Part shown: positions 9,035 to 18,800 of the stretch, one piece after another
How the letters are laid out: every line of letters begins with the position of its first letter
Numbering within the stretch: the first letter of the stretch is position 1
Assembly (NCBI GenBank): GCA_963850425.1
Contig: CAWKLF010000001.1
Coordinates: 496,001-560,000 of the forward strand
Direction: 5' to 3'
DNA length: 64,000 nucleotides
Origin: Gp1-AA133 sp963850425
GTDB lineage: Bacteria; Acidobacteriota; Terriglobia; Terriglobales; Acidobacteriaceae
Made by a program: the position numbers and the translations under genes
Notes under the pieces: model-generated
Databases searched by the model: none
What the model was told of the DNA's origin: nothing
Seen by the model: only the letters and a program-made list of their open reading frames with translations

Positions 9035-9463
9035 TCACTCGATGAACCCTGCCCGCGCCATTTCCGCTTTCACCGCGATCCGCTGCTCGACGCTCAACGG
9101 CTGCAGAGTTTTCTCCACCGCCGCCGCATCAAACCGCTCTCCGCTCTCTCCCTCGAACTTACCCAGCAACGCCGACACCGCTGCCGGCAACGTCTTCCGC
9201 GCCATCCGCGCCGCTTGCGCCTTCAGATCGGTATTCGCCTTCTCCAGTTCGGTGACCCGCTCCCGAAGATCGGGCTCGTCCTGGTCCTCCACCACGGCCT
9301 CCGCGGAAATCTGGTCTTCTACGGCCGCGACGATCCGATCCACTTTCGCGTTTAGCGCCTCTTGCTGCGCATCGATCCGTTCCAGCACTCGATCCAGCGA
9401 CTCAGCAGCCGTCGCCAGCCGCTCCGCCGCCGCCATCATCTGCTGCGTCATCTCGTCACTCAT
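9035..9463 (-). CDS. Capsid scaffold-like coiled-coil protein
   Basis: The product has 142 residues and is almost entirely charged and helical, with heptad-like runs (MAAAERLATAAESLDRVLERI, VTELEKANTDLKAQAARMARK). Length, coiled coil and position between the protease and the capsid gene fit an internal scaffolding protein that guides procapsid assembly and is then removed by the protease. The C-terminal part (GKFEGESGERFDAAAVEKTL) is acidic. Scaffold proteins share little sequence, so the call depends on context. Confidence 0.65.
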   Translation of the reverse strand: MSDEMTQQMMAAAERLATAAESLDRVLERIDAQQEALNAKVDRIVAAVEDQISAEAVVEDQDEPDLRERVTELEKANTDLKAQAARMARKTLPAAVSALLGKFEGESGERFDAAAVEKTLQPLSVEQRIAVKAEMARAGFIE

Positions 9464-9675
9464 TCACTCCTCCTTCATCTTTCTCGAATTCACATGTCTA
9501 AACTGGCAAGTTGAACCTTCGTCGAGCTGGGCGCTCTATCTCTGCGTCCTCTGCGTTCCCCCTCCGCGTCCTCTGCGTTTTAAGATTTTTTCTTCGCGTC
9601 TTCGCCTTCTCCGTTTGCGTCTTTACCGGTCTGGGCTTGTTGATCTGGGATATCCACGCAAACCAGCAGCGCAAG

Positions 9676-10221
9676 CTATTCCCCCAACTCGATCCAGGTC
9701 TCCGAGTAAGCCGCCTTATCGCGCCGCAAAATCGCAGCCCCGGTAAACGTAGCCCGAGTCAGCGTCCACACCTTCGCTTTCACATCCGCAACTCGCGCAT
9801 CAGCGATTTCATACGACATCCCCAGCTGCGGAGCAGCGAGTGTTCCCGCGATTCCCCGCGGATACCGGCGTTCGGCTCGCCCAAGTTCCTTTACGATTTC
9901 CGGAAAGTCCTTGGCAAACAGATAGCCACCCAACTCCAGGTTGCGGCCCACAATTTCCGCCCGTGTAATGACGCCAACCTTGCGCCGCACGTCGTGCCGG
10001 TCCAGCGCCGGGGCATAATCCAGCGCCATACCCAGCAAGGACGGCAGAGCCGCCTCCGCAGCCGCCCGTGTCAGCACCACCCGATGCCCTTTCGCCCCCG
10101 AAGGCGCCCGATCCGAAGCAACATCGATCAGCGTCAATACTCCTCGAAACGGTTCCCGGTTCGGATGCCCCTCCACCTCCGGCATCTCAATCGCCATGCT
10201 TTCCAGTTCCACTGTCTCCAT
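9676..10221 (-). CDS. Prohead serine protease (HK97-like)
   Basis: This protein would cleave scaffold and capsid during procapsid maturation. In the 181-residue product, a His-Asp pair in LDRHDVRRKVGVIT (His76) and a Ser in LGMSYEIADARV (Ser136) match the positions of the catalytic His and Ser of U35-type prohead proteases, and the fold-like spacing (LELGGYLFAKDFPEIV between them) is right. GGGGATAAAG precedes the ATG. It sits between portal and scaffold, the usual place. Confidence 0.75.
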   Translation of the reverse strand: METVELESMAIEMPEVEGHPNREPFRGVLTLIDVASDRAPSGAKGHRVVLTRAAAEAALPSLLGMALDYAPALDRHDVRRKVGVITRAEIVGRNLELGGYLFAKDFPEIVKELGRAERRYPRGIAGTLAAPQLGMSYEIADARVADVKAKVWTLTRATFTGAAILRRDKAAYSETWIELGE

Positions 10222-10380
10222 CTTTATCCCCTGTCATCCTGAGCGAAGCGAAGGACCTATGCACTTCTTTGAATTACCACCCCAAGCGAACTTAAGACGC
10301 ACGCCGAATCCCAAAACCCTGTCATCCCGAACGAAGTGAGGCGTAGCCGAACGAAGTCGAGGGACCTTGTGTTCCCCCCG
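10222..10380. repeat. Dispersed repeat pair between protease and portal genes
   Basis: A short-form copy (GTCATCCTGAGCGAAGCGAA, then GGACCTATGCAC) occupies about 10230-10263. A long-form copy (GTCATCCCGAACGAAGTGAG ... GGGACCTTGTGTTCC) occupies about 10320-10378, ending against the portal stop codon. Both are in the same orientation as the copies at 8.8 kb. Confidence 0.75.
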
Positions 10381-11649
10381 CTACTCGGAACTCGCGACTA
10401 ATTCCGCCAACCCCCGCATCCTCCGCACTTCATTCACCGTCAACACCCCACTACGCAGCAGGATCTCCTCGATCTGCGCCTGCTCCATCTCGTTCTTCGC
10501 ATCCAGTTCCGTGAACACAAACTCCAGATCACTCCATCCCAGCCGCTTCCCAATCGCATCTCGCGTGAGGTGTTCTGCGAACAACCGCGCCGTCGGAACG
10601 ATGGCATGTTGAAACGCAACATCATTCATCTCCGCTGCAGTCGACCGGTTCACGTCCCGTTCCACTCCCAAAAACTGCGCTGGAAGATCGAAAGCGTCGG
10701 CAATCACCCGCAGCAGGAATTCCTGCCAGGCCAGCCGTAAATCCGCGTCCGTGCCGCCGCCAAAGCGCAACACTTCCGGCTTGTTCTCCACCGAAAGAAT
10801 CGGCACCTTGCCGGTCCCCTCGATCTCGTCCTGCCACCACCGGATCAGCCGCTCGTGATGCGCCGGGCTCAGGTCTTTCAGCCACAACGCATACTGCACC
10901 ACCGAATTCGACGCCAGCCGCGACGCATACCGGTGCGCGCTCAGGAACGCATTGATGGTTTCGAACGCAACCTCCAGCCGCCCTAGCCCAAACGGCGTGT
11001 GCGTCCGAGCATTCAGCCGGATGTAAATCAGCTCTTCGTCCGTCAACTCGAGTTGCCCGCCCCCCGCGAACGGCTGCGCCGCCTGCACGTAGCGCACGCC
11101 ATCCGCACGCCCATTCCAATCCGCCTTCATGCGGATGGTCGCGCCGTCCACCGGCCACAACACCAGTGGCCTCTCCGTATCGCCCGACGCCTGCACCTCG
11201 ATCGCCCCAAACCCGCCAACGATCACGTCCTCCAACACCTGCTCCGCCAGCGAACGGAACGAATCATCCGGATTTGGCTGCTCGAGATTGTCGGTCAGCA
11301 CACGCACTCGTGCCGCTCCATCCACCAATTCTTCGAGCGATCGCCCGCGCCGCGCCTGCACTCGCCACTTCATGCCCGCAATGCGGTCCTTGATTGTGTT
11401 GATCGCCTTCCGCGCCACCGGACTCTCCGCAAATCGCCGCAGATTGGCCGGCGTCGGCTTCAGAATTCCCTGCGACCAGGCTGTTCCCGAGCGTGGAAAC
11501 CCGAACGTACTCAGAATCGACGGCGCCGCCGCCGTCCGCCGCTTCTCGTTGAACGCGGATAATCCCATCGCCTCCGCCGCGACGGCATCACCCAAAGACA
11601 CTCCCGCGATCCGGCGCAATGCGCCGCGTACCTTCTCTCGAATGTTCAT
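10381..11649 (-). CDS. Phage portal protein
   Basis: The portal forms the dodecameric ring at one capsid vertex through which DNA enters and leaves. The 422-residue product matches the HK97-type portal family in length and in motifs: SPVARKAINTIKDRIAGMKW near the N-terminus, DVIVGGFGAIEV, a FGLGRLEVAFETINAFLSA helix, and DLPAQFLGVERDVNRSTAAEM, where family members read similarly before the C-terminal helices. It lies between the terminase side and the prohead protease, as expected. It is the most secure head gene together with the terminase. Confidence 0.88.
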   Translation of the reverse strand: MNIREKVRGALRRIAGVSLGDAVAAEAMGLSAFNEKRRTAAAPSILSTFGFPRSGTAWSQGILKPTPANLRRFAESPVARKAINTIKDRIAGMKWRVQARRGRSLEELVDGAARVRVLTDNLEQPNPDDSFRSLAEQVLEDVIVGGFGAIEVQASGDTERPLVLWPVDGATIRMKADWNGRADGVRYVQAAQPFAGGGQLELTDEELIYIRLNARTHTPFGLGRLEVAFETINAFLSAHRYASRLASNSVVQYALWLKDLSPAHHERLIRWWQDEIEGTGKVPILSVENKPEVLRFGGGTDADLRLAWQEFLLRVIADAFDLPAQFLGVERDVNRSTAAEMNDVAFQHAIVPTARLFAEHLTRDAIGKRLGWSDLEFVFTELDAKNEMEQAQIEEILLRSGVLTVNEVRRMRGLAELVASSE

Positions 11650-11658
11650 GATTTCCTT

Positions 11659-11741
11659 TTGTGTGGCGCGGGCACGAATGCCCGCGTTGTGTAGCGCGGG
11701 CGCCCCCGCCCGCGTTGTGTAGCGCAGGCGCCCCGCCCGCG
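11659..11741. repeat. Three tandem 27-28 bp hairpin units upstream of the portal gene
   Basis: The units are 11659-11686, 11687-11714 and 11715-11741. Each starts TTGTGT(G/A)GCGC, contains a G/C-rich inverted repeat (GCGGGC with GCCCGC) and ends CCCGCG. They lie in the gap right before the portal start, so they would be in its mRNA leader if transcription starts further upstream. A short-form dispersed repeat follows at about 11789-11818. Confidence 0.7.
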
Positions 11742-11822
11742 AACCTGTCGCTATCTCGCTCCTAAACTTTCCTCGCCAAAATCAATCTTTGTCATCCTGA
11801 GCGAAGCGAAGGACCTGCTTTT

Positions 11823-12641
11823 TTACAGCCTCAACTCAATTCGTGCCTGCTTCGCAATTGAAGGCAAGTCCTCCACCGCGCTCACCGCAATCCCGGTCCC
11901 TTGCATCATCGCCATCGCAAACATGATCGACTCGTCCTTCTCATCCAGCCCGTCCTCAACGATTGCAGTTAGCATCGTCTCCGCCTTCAGTTCCCGCGCA
12001 ATCCCTGCCACTAGCTGCGGATGGCTGAAAGCCAGCACTTTTGCCGAATCCACGTCCGAGCTCAACGCCACCGCCTGAAACATCTTGATCGTGCCATTCG
12101 GGCGATAGGCGCAGTCAATTTTCAGCGGATCACCTTTGTATGTATACGTCTCCGCCGCGATCTCCTTCCGCATCAGCCCCCACACGCCCTCGCTCTCAAA
12201 CGCATCCTTCATCCGCGCCACAATCCGTCGCCGCGCACTGGGCACTCGCTTGCCGGCGTGCAATGGCGCGGCCTCCAGATACGTCTTCGCTAAAGCTTCC
12301 AACTCCAAAGCAGGCTCCTGACACACACAACCTCGCGAAGCCGAAAGCTGAATCGTGCTGGAGCACAAATCCCGAAGCCGGTAAAGAATATCCGCCCGTC
12401 CCGCCCCATCCATCAACCGCATCCGAATATCCCGCTCCAGCGCCTGCAACCACTCCAGGTCCGCCCCCGGATCCAAACACAGCACCCGCCGCCAATCCCG
12501 AGTGAACCGCACATCGGCATATCCGGCATCCGTGCCACCCCCGACCATCACCACCCCGATGTTGACGAACTCCTCCTTCACCGCGTCCGGCACATACCGC
12601 AGCAGGAAGAATCCCAGCTCGTGTCTGTCAGAAGCAGCCAT
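11823..12641 (-). CDS. DUF3037 protein paired with HipA-like kinase
   Basis: The N-terminus (FFLLRYVPDAVKEEFVNIGVVMV) is the conserved signature of the DUF3037 family, and the 272-residue length fits. The biochemical function of DUF3037 is not known to me. The family often neighbours HipA-like kinase genes, as here (kinase gene 210 bp upstream on the same strand). A partner, substrate or antitoxin role is inference from that pairing. The gene is inserted between terminase and portal genes and is not needed for a virion, so it is probably prophage cargo. A GGGGG run lies just before the ATG. Confidence 0.75.
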   Translation of the reverse strand: MAASDRHELGFFLLRYVPDAVKEEFVNIGVVMVGGGTDAGYADVRFTRDWRRVLCLDPGADLEWLQALERDIRMRLMDGAGRADILYRLRDLCSSTIQLSASRGCVCQEPALELEALAKTYLEAAPLHAGKRVPSARRRIVARMKDAFESEGVWGLMRKEIAAETYTYKGDPLKIDCAYRPNGTIKMFQAVALSSDVDSAKVLAFSHPQLVAGIARELKAETMLTAIVEDGLDEKDESIMFAMAMMQGTGIAVSAVEDLPSIAKQARIELRL

Positions 12642-12850
12642 CAGCCCCCAGTCCTCGCTTCACAGTCGCACTTCGTAGCTCGACGCCGAGCAGGCAAACA
12701 CTCGATTCTGATAAAGATGTCGCTAGCAGCGTCCCCAAATCCTCTGCGCCCTCCCCGGCCGTTCTCCGCGCCCTCTGCGTTTTAAGATTTTCTTCGCAAC
12801 GTGTGCGAGCTCTCATGGCGGCCTTCTCATGAAGAGCTTCAACCGACCAA
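12642..12850. repeat. Gap between DUF3037 and HipA-like genes with a dispersed repeat
   Basis: A copy of the CTCTGCGCCCTC...CTCTGCGTTTTAAGATTTTC repeat type lies at about 12740-12797. No convincing gene is present; the open frame spanning the gap lacks coding character. Confidence 0.55.
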
Positions 12851-13660
12851 TCAAGCATCCTCTTTCCACCGGGGAAACGGCCTCCGAGCCGACATCCGGA
12901 ATCCCAAAATCAACTCCCGCACCAGGGCCCGCCGCAAAATCAACTTCTTCACCAGCGATTCCAACGCCTCCCACTCCCCGCCATACCAGTCCGGAGGAAT
13001 CTCCCCCGCCGCTGCCCAGATCACGTCCTCACGCATGTTCTCGATCCGCGACAGCCATGGCTCGAACGACTCCCACCCCGCCACGCCTTCATACACGTCA
13101 TTCCGCGAATACACCCCGCGCAGCGGATAATCCGGAAACGACCATTCTCCGGCATTAAAGCAATATCCCTGGTCGATGAAGGTCGCGGTATATTTCTTCT
13201 CCCGCCCTTTCCTCCAGAACGCCGCCTGCCGCCCATTCGCGTTGCAGGTCCACTTATCCATCGCCAGGATTCCCGCGAACGTCTCCACGTTCCGAACCCG
13301 CTCCAGCATTTCTGCCGGCAGGTAGTCGAATACCTGCCCTTCATACGGTGGACTCACTACATACCGCGACCCAAACTGCAATCCCGCCTGGCAAGGAATC
13401 GTCTGGCATGCCAACTGAATGTTCAGTTCCTCGGAATGCGCCACCAGCCAATCCGTCACCTCGACCACTTCCGTCGCAGGCACCGGCAATCCCGCCCGCT
13501 CCGCCAGCCGCGTCGCTAGAAATTCATTGGCGAGCACCCGCAGATGCTGAGGATTATTCCGAAACTTCACCACGTAATAGTGCCCGTCGCTGCAGCGCAT
13601 CAAATGCCCCTGCGCCCCGCCGCGCATCCTCTTCACGTGTTGAAGAGCCTCAATCGCCAT
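12851..13660 (-). CDS. HipA-like protein kinase
   Basis: The 269-residue product is a compact HipA-type kinase. Motifs present are an ATP-binding lysine in YYVVKFRNNP (Lys32), Glu46 in ANEFLATRLAE, a catalytic-loop DKWTCNANGRQ (Asp135, Asn140), and a metal-binding IDQGYCFN (Asp163). It is shorter than E. coli HipA (440 residues) and lacks the HipA N-terminal subdomain, like the small HipA-type kinases found next to DUF3037 genes. No HipB-like DNA-binding antitoxin is beside it. HipA kinases of known function phosphorylate aminoacyl-tRNA synthetases or related targets; the target here is unknown. Likely prophage cargo such as growth control or defence (inference). Confidence 0.78.
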   Translation of the reverse strand: MAIEALQHVKRMRGGAQGHLMRCSDGHYYVVKFRNNPQHLRVLANEFLATRLAERAGLPVPATEVVEVTDWLVAHSEELNIQLACQTIPCQAGLQFGSRYVVSPPYEGQVFDYLPAEMLERVRNVETFAGILAMDKWTCNANGRQAAFWRKGREKKYTATFIDQGYCFNAGEWSFPDYPLRGVYSRNDVYEGVAGWESFEPWLSRIENMREDVIWAAAGEIPPDWYGGEWEALESLVKKLILRRALVRELILGFRMSARRPFPRWKEDA

Positions 13661-14163
13661 GCACTTTCTTCAACCTGTCATCCCGGGCGGAGTGAGGCGG
13701 CAGCCGAACGAAGTCGAGGGACCTTGTGTTCCCTAACGACAGCATTGACACTCAGTTCGTCGCCACGCATCTTCCTCCGCCTTCACTCGTTTCGATCCAA
13801 GCTGGCGGAGCCGTGGGGTGACCGCCCACCGCATCGCGAGACATCAACTCGCAACTCGTTACTAGCAACTCCATTCCATCCGCCCCCATCTCACTCAGCA
13901 GTGACCTGCGCACATGAAAAAAGTTCAACCTGAACATCTTCACCCCACCCAGATCACAACCCGACGCCTGTTATCAGCGACAATCCGACGATGCCCCACG
14001 TTCGCGCGTTCTCTGCGCTAACGTGGGTGCGCAATGTTGAATGAAGCTGCAGCCTACCTTTCCCAGCCTGTCATCCCGAGCGCAGTGAGGCGCCAGCCGA
14101 ACGTAGTCGAGGGACCTTGCGCTCCCGACGACACCACCGCACCATCCGTCACAGAGACCCAAA
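13661..14163. repeat. 503-bp gap between HipA-like and terminase genes with two long-form repeats
   Basis: Long-form copies of the dispersed repeat lie at about 13676-13733 (TCATCCCGGGCGGAGTGAGG ... GGGACCTTGTGTTCC) and about 14069-14130 (TCATCCCGAGCGCAGTGAGG ... GGGACCTTGCGCTCC). No gene with coding character or a ribosome binding site was found between them. Confidence 0.65.
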
Positions 14164-15720
14164 TCACAAGCTCGCCAGCTCCATCTCCCGCACCGGTTGC
14201 GTCGCATGCGCCCCCGCCCTCCGCACCGCAAACGCCACCGCCATCGCCATCACTGCATCATCATGCGCACCGGCAGCCGCTCCCGTACTTCCATCCGCAT
14301 GCCGCACAAACGTCCGACACTCTCCCAAAAACAGTGCGCTATGAAATAATTTCGGCTCCGTAGCCAACACCGCAGCCAGGTTCTCGATCATCGCTGGCCG
14401 CGTCACTGCCGACGTCAGCCAACCCGCCACGTGCTCTTCCCGATAAACATTCCAGTACTTTTCGTTCTCCACGACGGCCAGCACCGCGTGACCGTGATTG
14501 TTGCGCTCCACCGCCACCAGCGCGTCGTTATATAACTTCGCAATTTCCACAATCCTCTTTCCCAATTCCTGCGGAGGAAAGTGCCCATACAGTTCCGCAC
14601 ACTGCATTCCGGTCAGGCGGTCGATCACCTCTGCGCACGAGTAATCGCCTTCGGTCCCTCCTCCCGCCGGATCCACCCCCACGATGTAGCGCTTCGCTGG
14701 CTGCGCCGGAAACCAAACCTGCAGCCGGCAGTTGTCTTTCGCTTCCAGCGGCTCCCCGCACGCCTGCAGCGCACGTTCAATCGCCTCCATCTCGAACACG
14801 CTCTCTCCCGATGCCCGGAAGCACGAGACCGGATCCTCCGCAAACTCCTGTGCCGCCAGCCCGCGCAACTGTGCCCGGTTCGCTCGGCGGTATGCAATTT
14901 GCGCGTCCGTAAGTCCATGCTTCTCCACCAGGTCCCGCTCTTCGACACTCAAACCAACCGCCGCCACGCAACTGGGGTCGGCGGAATACTCATCCGCGTA
15001 CCACCACGGAAAGAAGTGTCGCGTGTATCCCGTCTCCTCCGCGCGCTGCCACTCTTCATAGAACAGCCCGCCCGCTCCGTTGGGCGTAGATTCCAGAACG
15101 ATGTTTCCGTCATTTGGAACCGCGGCCCGCAGCGACGCCAATCCCTCCACTCCCCCACGGGTCCAGCGGGCCACCTCCGAACAATGCAAGTTGTGGATGG
15201 TGAGCCCGCGGCCCGCGTTTTCGTCCGCCGTCTCCACTCGGTATTCGCTGTCCAGCTTGCGAAATGCAATCTGGTGGACGTTTGCATGCGCCGTTACCAG
15301 CGCTCCGTGTTGTGTCCCTTCCGGCAGGTTCTCCAGGAAGCGATGCACAATTTTGAAGATCTCTTCCGCCGACTCCTGATTGTGCGCGACCTGCACTGTC
15401 AGCGTCCCCGGCTGGGTGATCGTCTGCAGAAAATATCGCGCAGCGATGTAAGTTGTAATGCCCAGCTGTCGCGCCTTGAGCACGATGTTGCGACGGGTGC
15501 AGCGTTTCGCATACTCCATCTGCGCCCGGTTCGGAGCCAGCCGTACCAATCCCCTTCCCTTTGCCCTCACTTTCAACAGTCCCGCGATCAGGCAATCCCT
15601 CATCTGGGGGGGCGCGAGACCCAGGTCGCTGGGAAATTCGTATGGACCCTTCAAAATGGCGCCCGCAGGTCGAAAGTCCAGATCCCGTCCTAACGTCTTC
15701 AACAGGGAAAGATCACGCAT
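14164..15720 (-). CDS. Phage terminase large subunit
   Basis: The ATP-driven motor and nuclease that packages phage DNA. In the 518-residue product the N-terminal ATPase shows an atypical Walker A-like LKARQLGITT (81-90), a Walker B region HNLHCSE (Glu182) and the motif III-like STPNGAG (211-217). The C-terminal RNase H-like nuclease shows VGVDPAGGGTEGDYS (Asp350, Asp359) and GAHDDAVMA near the end. All expected catalytic acids are present, so packaging activity may be intact. No clear small terminase gene is adjacent; the Lys-rich gene at 26.5 kb is a possible candidate. Confidence 0.93.
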   Translation of the reverse strand: MRDLSLLKTLGRDLDFRPAGAILKGPYEFPSDLGLAPPQMRDCLIAGLLKVRAKGRGLVRLAPNRAQMEYAKRCTRRNIVLKARQLGITTYIAARYFLQTITQPGTLTVQVAHNQESAEEIFKIVHRFLENLPEGTQHGALVTAHANVHQIAFRKLDSEYRVETADENAGRGLTIHNLHCSEVARWTRGGVEGLASLRAAVPNDGNIVLESTPNGAGGLFYEEWQRAEETGYTRHFFPWWYADEYSADPSCVAAVGLSVEERDLVEKHGLTDAQIAYRRANRAQLRGLAAQEFAEDPVSCFRASGESVFEMEAIERALQACGEPLEAKDNCRLQVWFPAQPAKRYIVGVDPAGGGTEGDYSCAEVIDRLTGMQCAELYGHFPPQELGKRIVEIAKLYNDALVAVERNNHGHAVLAVVENEKYWNVYREEHVAGWLTSAVTRPAMIENLAAVLATEPKLFHSALFLGECRTFVRHADGSTGAAAGAHDDAVMAMAVAFAVRRAGAHATQPVREMELASL

Positions 15721-15812
15721 CGCCAGTCACCCTTCCCTGTCTTCCCACTTCACTGTCCCATCTGCTTCCCCACTCTGGTTCAATCTCACACACTGTCCTT
15801 GATAATCATTTT

Positions 15813-18800
15813 CTAATTCACCACCAGCGTCAGGTTCACGTTTTTGGTCTGGTGAGCAGCATCTTCCGCTTGGAACGTTAGCGGGAAACTGCCGCTTTGT
15901 GTGGGCGTGCCCCAAATCCATCCCGCCGATCCTGTGGGTCCTGTCTTGAACGCTCCATTCACCTTCGCATCGCCGGAACTCGAATTATCGAAGGTGGAAA
16001 GGGACATTCCCGCAGGAAGCGCGCCTGCCGCCACATGCCACTTCACCCATCCGGGAGAAGCGCCAGACTTCCCGGCATTGCTGGAAGTCAGCAACTGCTG
16101 TTCGCAATACACCCCGCTGGTACAAGCCGTAAGTGATTCGGTCGAGATGGTTAGTGCCTGATAGGTGAATCGTGGCAGCACCGCAGCTTTTACGACTGCG
16201 ATGCGAGCCATGTCCGCGCCCGGGTCCTTGCCGTCCGTAGCAGCATTCTTGTACGCCCCAACTACGCTGTAGTTGTTCGCGTCGGTATTTCCCAAGCCTG
16301 TATTCCAGGAAGCGAACACGCTGGACAGGTCTGTTACCTGGCACCGGCCCAGTGGTGTGGAAATCGTGCAAGTTGAGGAGCTGTCCGGATTCGTGGTTGG
16401 GTAGCTGTCCAGATAAGCCCCGCTAGGCTGTGGATAGGTATTAGGCACCCGCGCTGTCAAGTTGTTCTTGTAGAGCCACGTACACGGGGACGTTCCGCCT
16501 TGGCACAGGAATTGAGTAAACCCGGTGGAAATGCTGGTGAGCAGAGCTCCGAAGTTTTTCGTTACCTTCACCGGGCCGGAAAAGATGTTGTCCTTAATCG
16601 TGACGTTGGGGTAATAGCTGTACGGCGGCACGGTGTTGTTATCCGTGATCTCCATGCCGCCCGAAGAGGCGTAGATAGATTTGAAGCCGCGCAAGCCTGC
16701 CCAGGTGTTATGGGCGATCGTGATGTCGTGCGGCATTTTGGTTGGATCATCGAAAGCGTTGCCGATGATTGGCCCTGTACCGCCGTGGCTGGAAGCTGCA
16801 TCGGTAATCCAGCTGGTAGTGTCGATGTCATCGGCCAGGTTGTCGTGAATCGAGATTTTGGAAATGCCCATCGTCTCGTCCAGGCAAGGTCCTAGCACGC
16901 TTTCTATATTCATGCCCACGTTTTCGCTATGCGCGATGTAGTTGTGGCGGATGGTCATGTCTTCGACCAGGGCACCCGGAGCAAGTCCAGGCCGGCAACT
17001 CATATGCCCGACGCCGGTCTGCACTCCAAAATCTTCCACCGTGGTGATGTGTTCGGTATTAATCACCGACGCGATGCTGGTCGAAGAGTAGTTCACCCGC
17101 GGAGCCGAGAAGTGACAGTGGCCCGGGGAAGCGCAGGTCGATGCGGTGTAATCCTGAATCAACCCTCCGGCATTTATTGCCGTCCGGGGGAAATTGTTTC
17201 CGGTGGGCATTCCTGGGTTGTCTGCCGCATCAAAATAAAGGATGTTCGGCGTGGCGTAATCCGTGCAAGTCGTGGAGTTCAGACAGCCAGTAACCCACTC
17301 CCCATTCAGCGTATTCAGGTTGATGGTCCCGCCGCCTGTAAGGTTCACTACTTGTGAAAGCCAGCCTTGAAACACGATGTGCTGTGTAGGCATCCAACTC
17401 GGCCAGTCGCCGTTCGTCAGACCTTCCACGGTATAGATGTTCCCTGTGCGGGTGATGTAAGTAGGCGTATTGCCCCATTCACCCGTTCCTGCATCGCACA
17501 GAGTTCCTTGAGCATCCTTCGCGCAGTAAACGTCGTGCCCGTTGGTGTTCACGAATTTCAGCGTGTTTGTGGCACCTTGCGATTTTGGAAGGATGACCCA
17601 TGCGTACCCAAACTGATCTGCTTGCCCTTCCCAGTTATTAATCGCCACGTTGTCTTCGTAGAGAATCCTGCGACCTAACTTGAACTCTCCAATATTCTTG
17701 ACGTTGACCGCCGAGCCAGCAGCCTTGAAAGCAACCATCCACTTCAAGGGGTGCATGGCGAGATTGCGCCGGATCTCATAGTCGTGCGGTATGCCTGCCG
17801 AGTATCCGCCGCCAAACATCCACGATTCCGAACCGCCGGCAATCAGGTTGTTGTACAACTTAATCGGCCCTTCATCCTTTTGTGGGCCAACTCCGCCACC
17901 GATTGCGTAGCCGTCGGGCGAGTTGCGGTCAATGTCGTACACCCAGGAATTGATGATTGCCTGATACGTGCCTTTCGTCTGTATGCCCACGCTAGTGGTA
18001 GTGGTCCAATCCGGCGGGTTTATGTCCCAGTTGTCGCCATGCACCAGACAGCGGTCGAGAATCACATGGTCCGAACCGCTCATGTCCACCAACTGACCAA
18101 CCATCTGCGTGGTGGAGTTCTTGGTAATGTTCAGCCCAATGAAGCGATAGAAGTTGCCAATACTGGCAACGGGACCTTTGTTGTTGGTGCTGGTGGTCAG
18201 CGTGGGAAACCGCACTCCGGGATTCGCGCATGGATAGTCCGGATAGCCGTCAACGTGCGCGAGATTGATGTTGCAGGGTGTCGCCTGCACCCCTTCCGCC
18301 GGAAAGTCTGCATCGGCAATCGCCGAGGAGCGTACCGTAATCCAGTGATTGCGATCCGCGCCTACCTTTGTTGGGAACGTGTACTGGCCCGTGCAGGTTG
18401 CTGCTGCGGGAATCACAATGGTGTCCCCAGCCGCTGCTGCATTGAGTAACAATTGCAAGTTCGAGCAGTCCCCCGCCACCGTGGTCACCGCTCCCGGCGA
18501 AGGCGTTCCCGCCAGCGCCGTATACACGCACTGCTGAGGCAAGGTTGCCGGTCCGTCCGCGCTTCCGAAACCCGCCACTTCGCCGGGCGAGCAATATGCG
18601 TTCTCCCCGGCAACTCCGCCGGCCAATCCCATCGTGAAGTATCCGCTGCCGCCCGCGCCTCCGTGTTTGCTCCAAAGAGTTTGATATCCCCCGATATCCC
18701 ACGCGCCCGTCAATGGCCGGTTGGCTCCTGCCATGTCTACCCGATAGGCCGCTCCCTGGTTCAATCCCTTCCAGACCGTCGCAGATCGTGGTGTCTCCCG

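Noticed and set aside
12628..12858. 76-codon minus-strand frame between the DUF3037 and HipA-like genes as an antitoxin
   Set aside because: It overlaps a dispersed repeat, lacks a ribosome binding site and has no helix-turn-helix.
14581..15693. Plus-strand frame of 370 codons opposite the terminase gene
   Set aside because: Terminase motifs on the other strand are intact, so this frame is a high-GC shadow.
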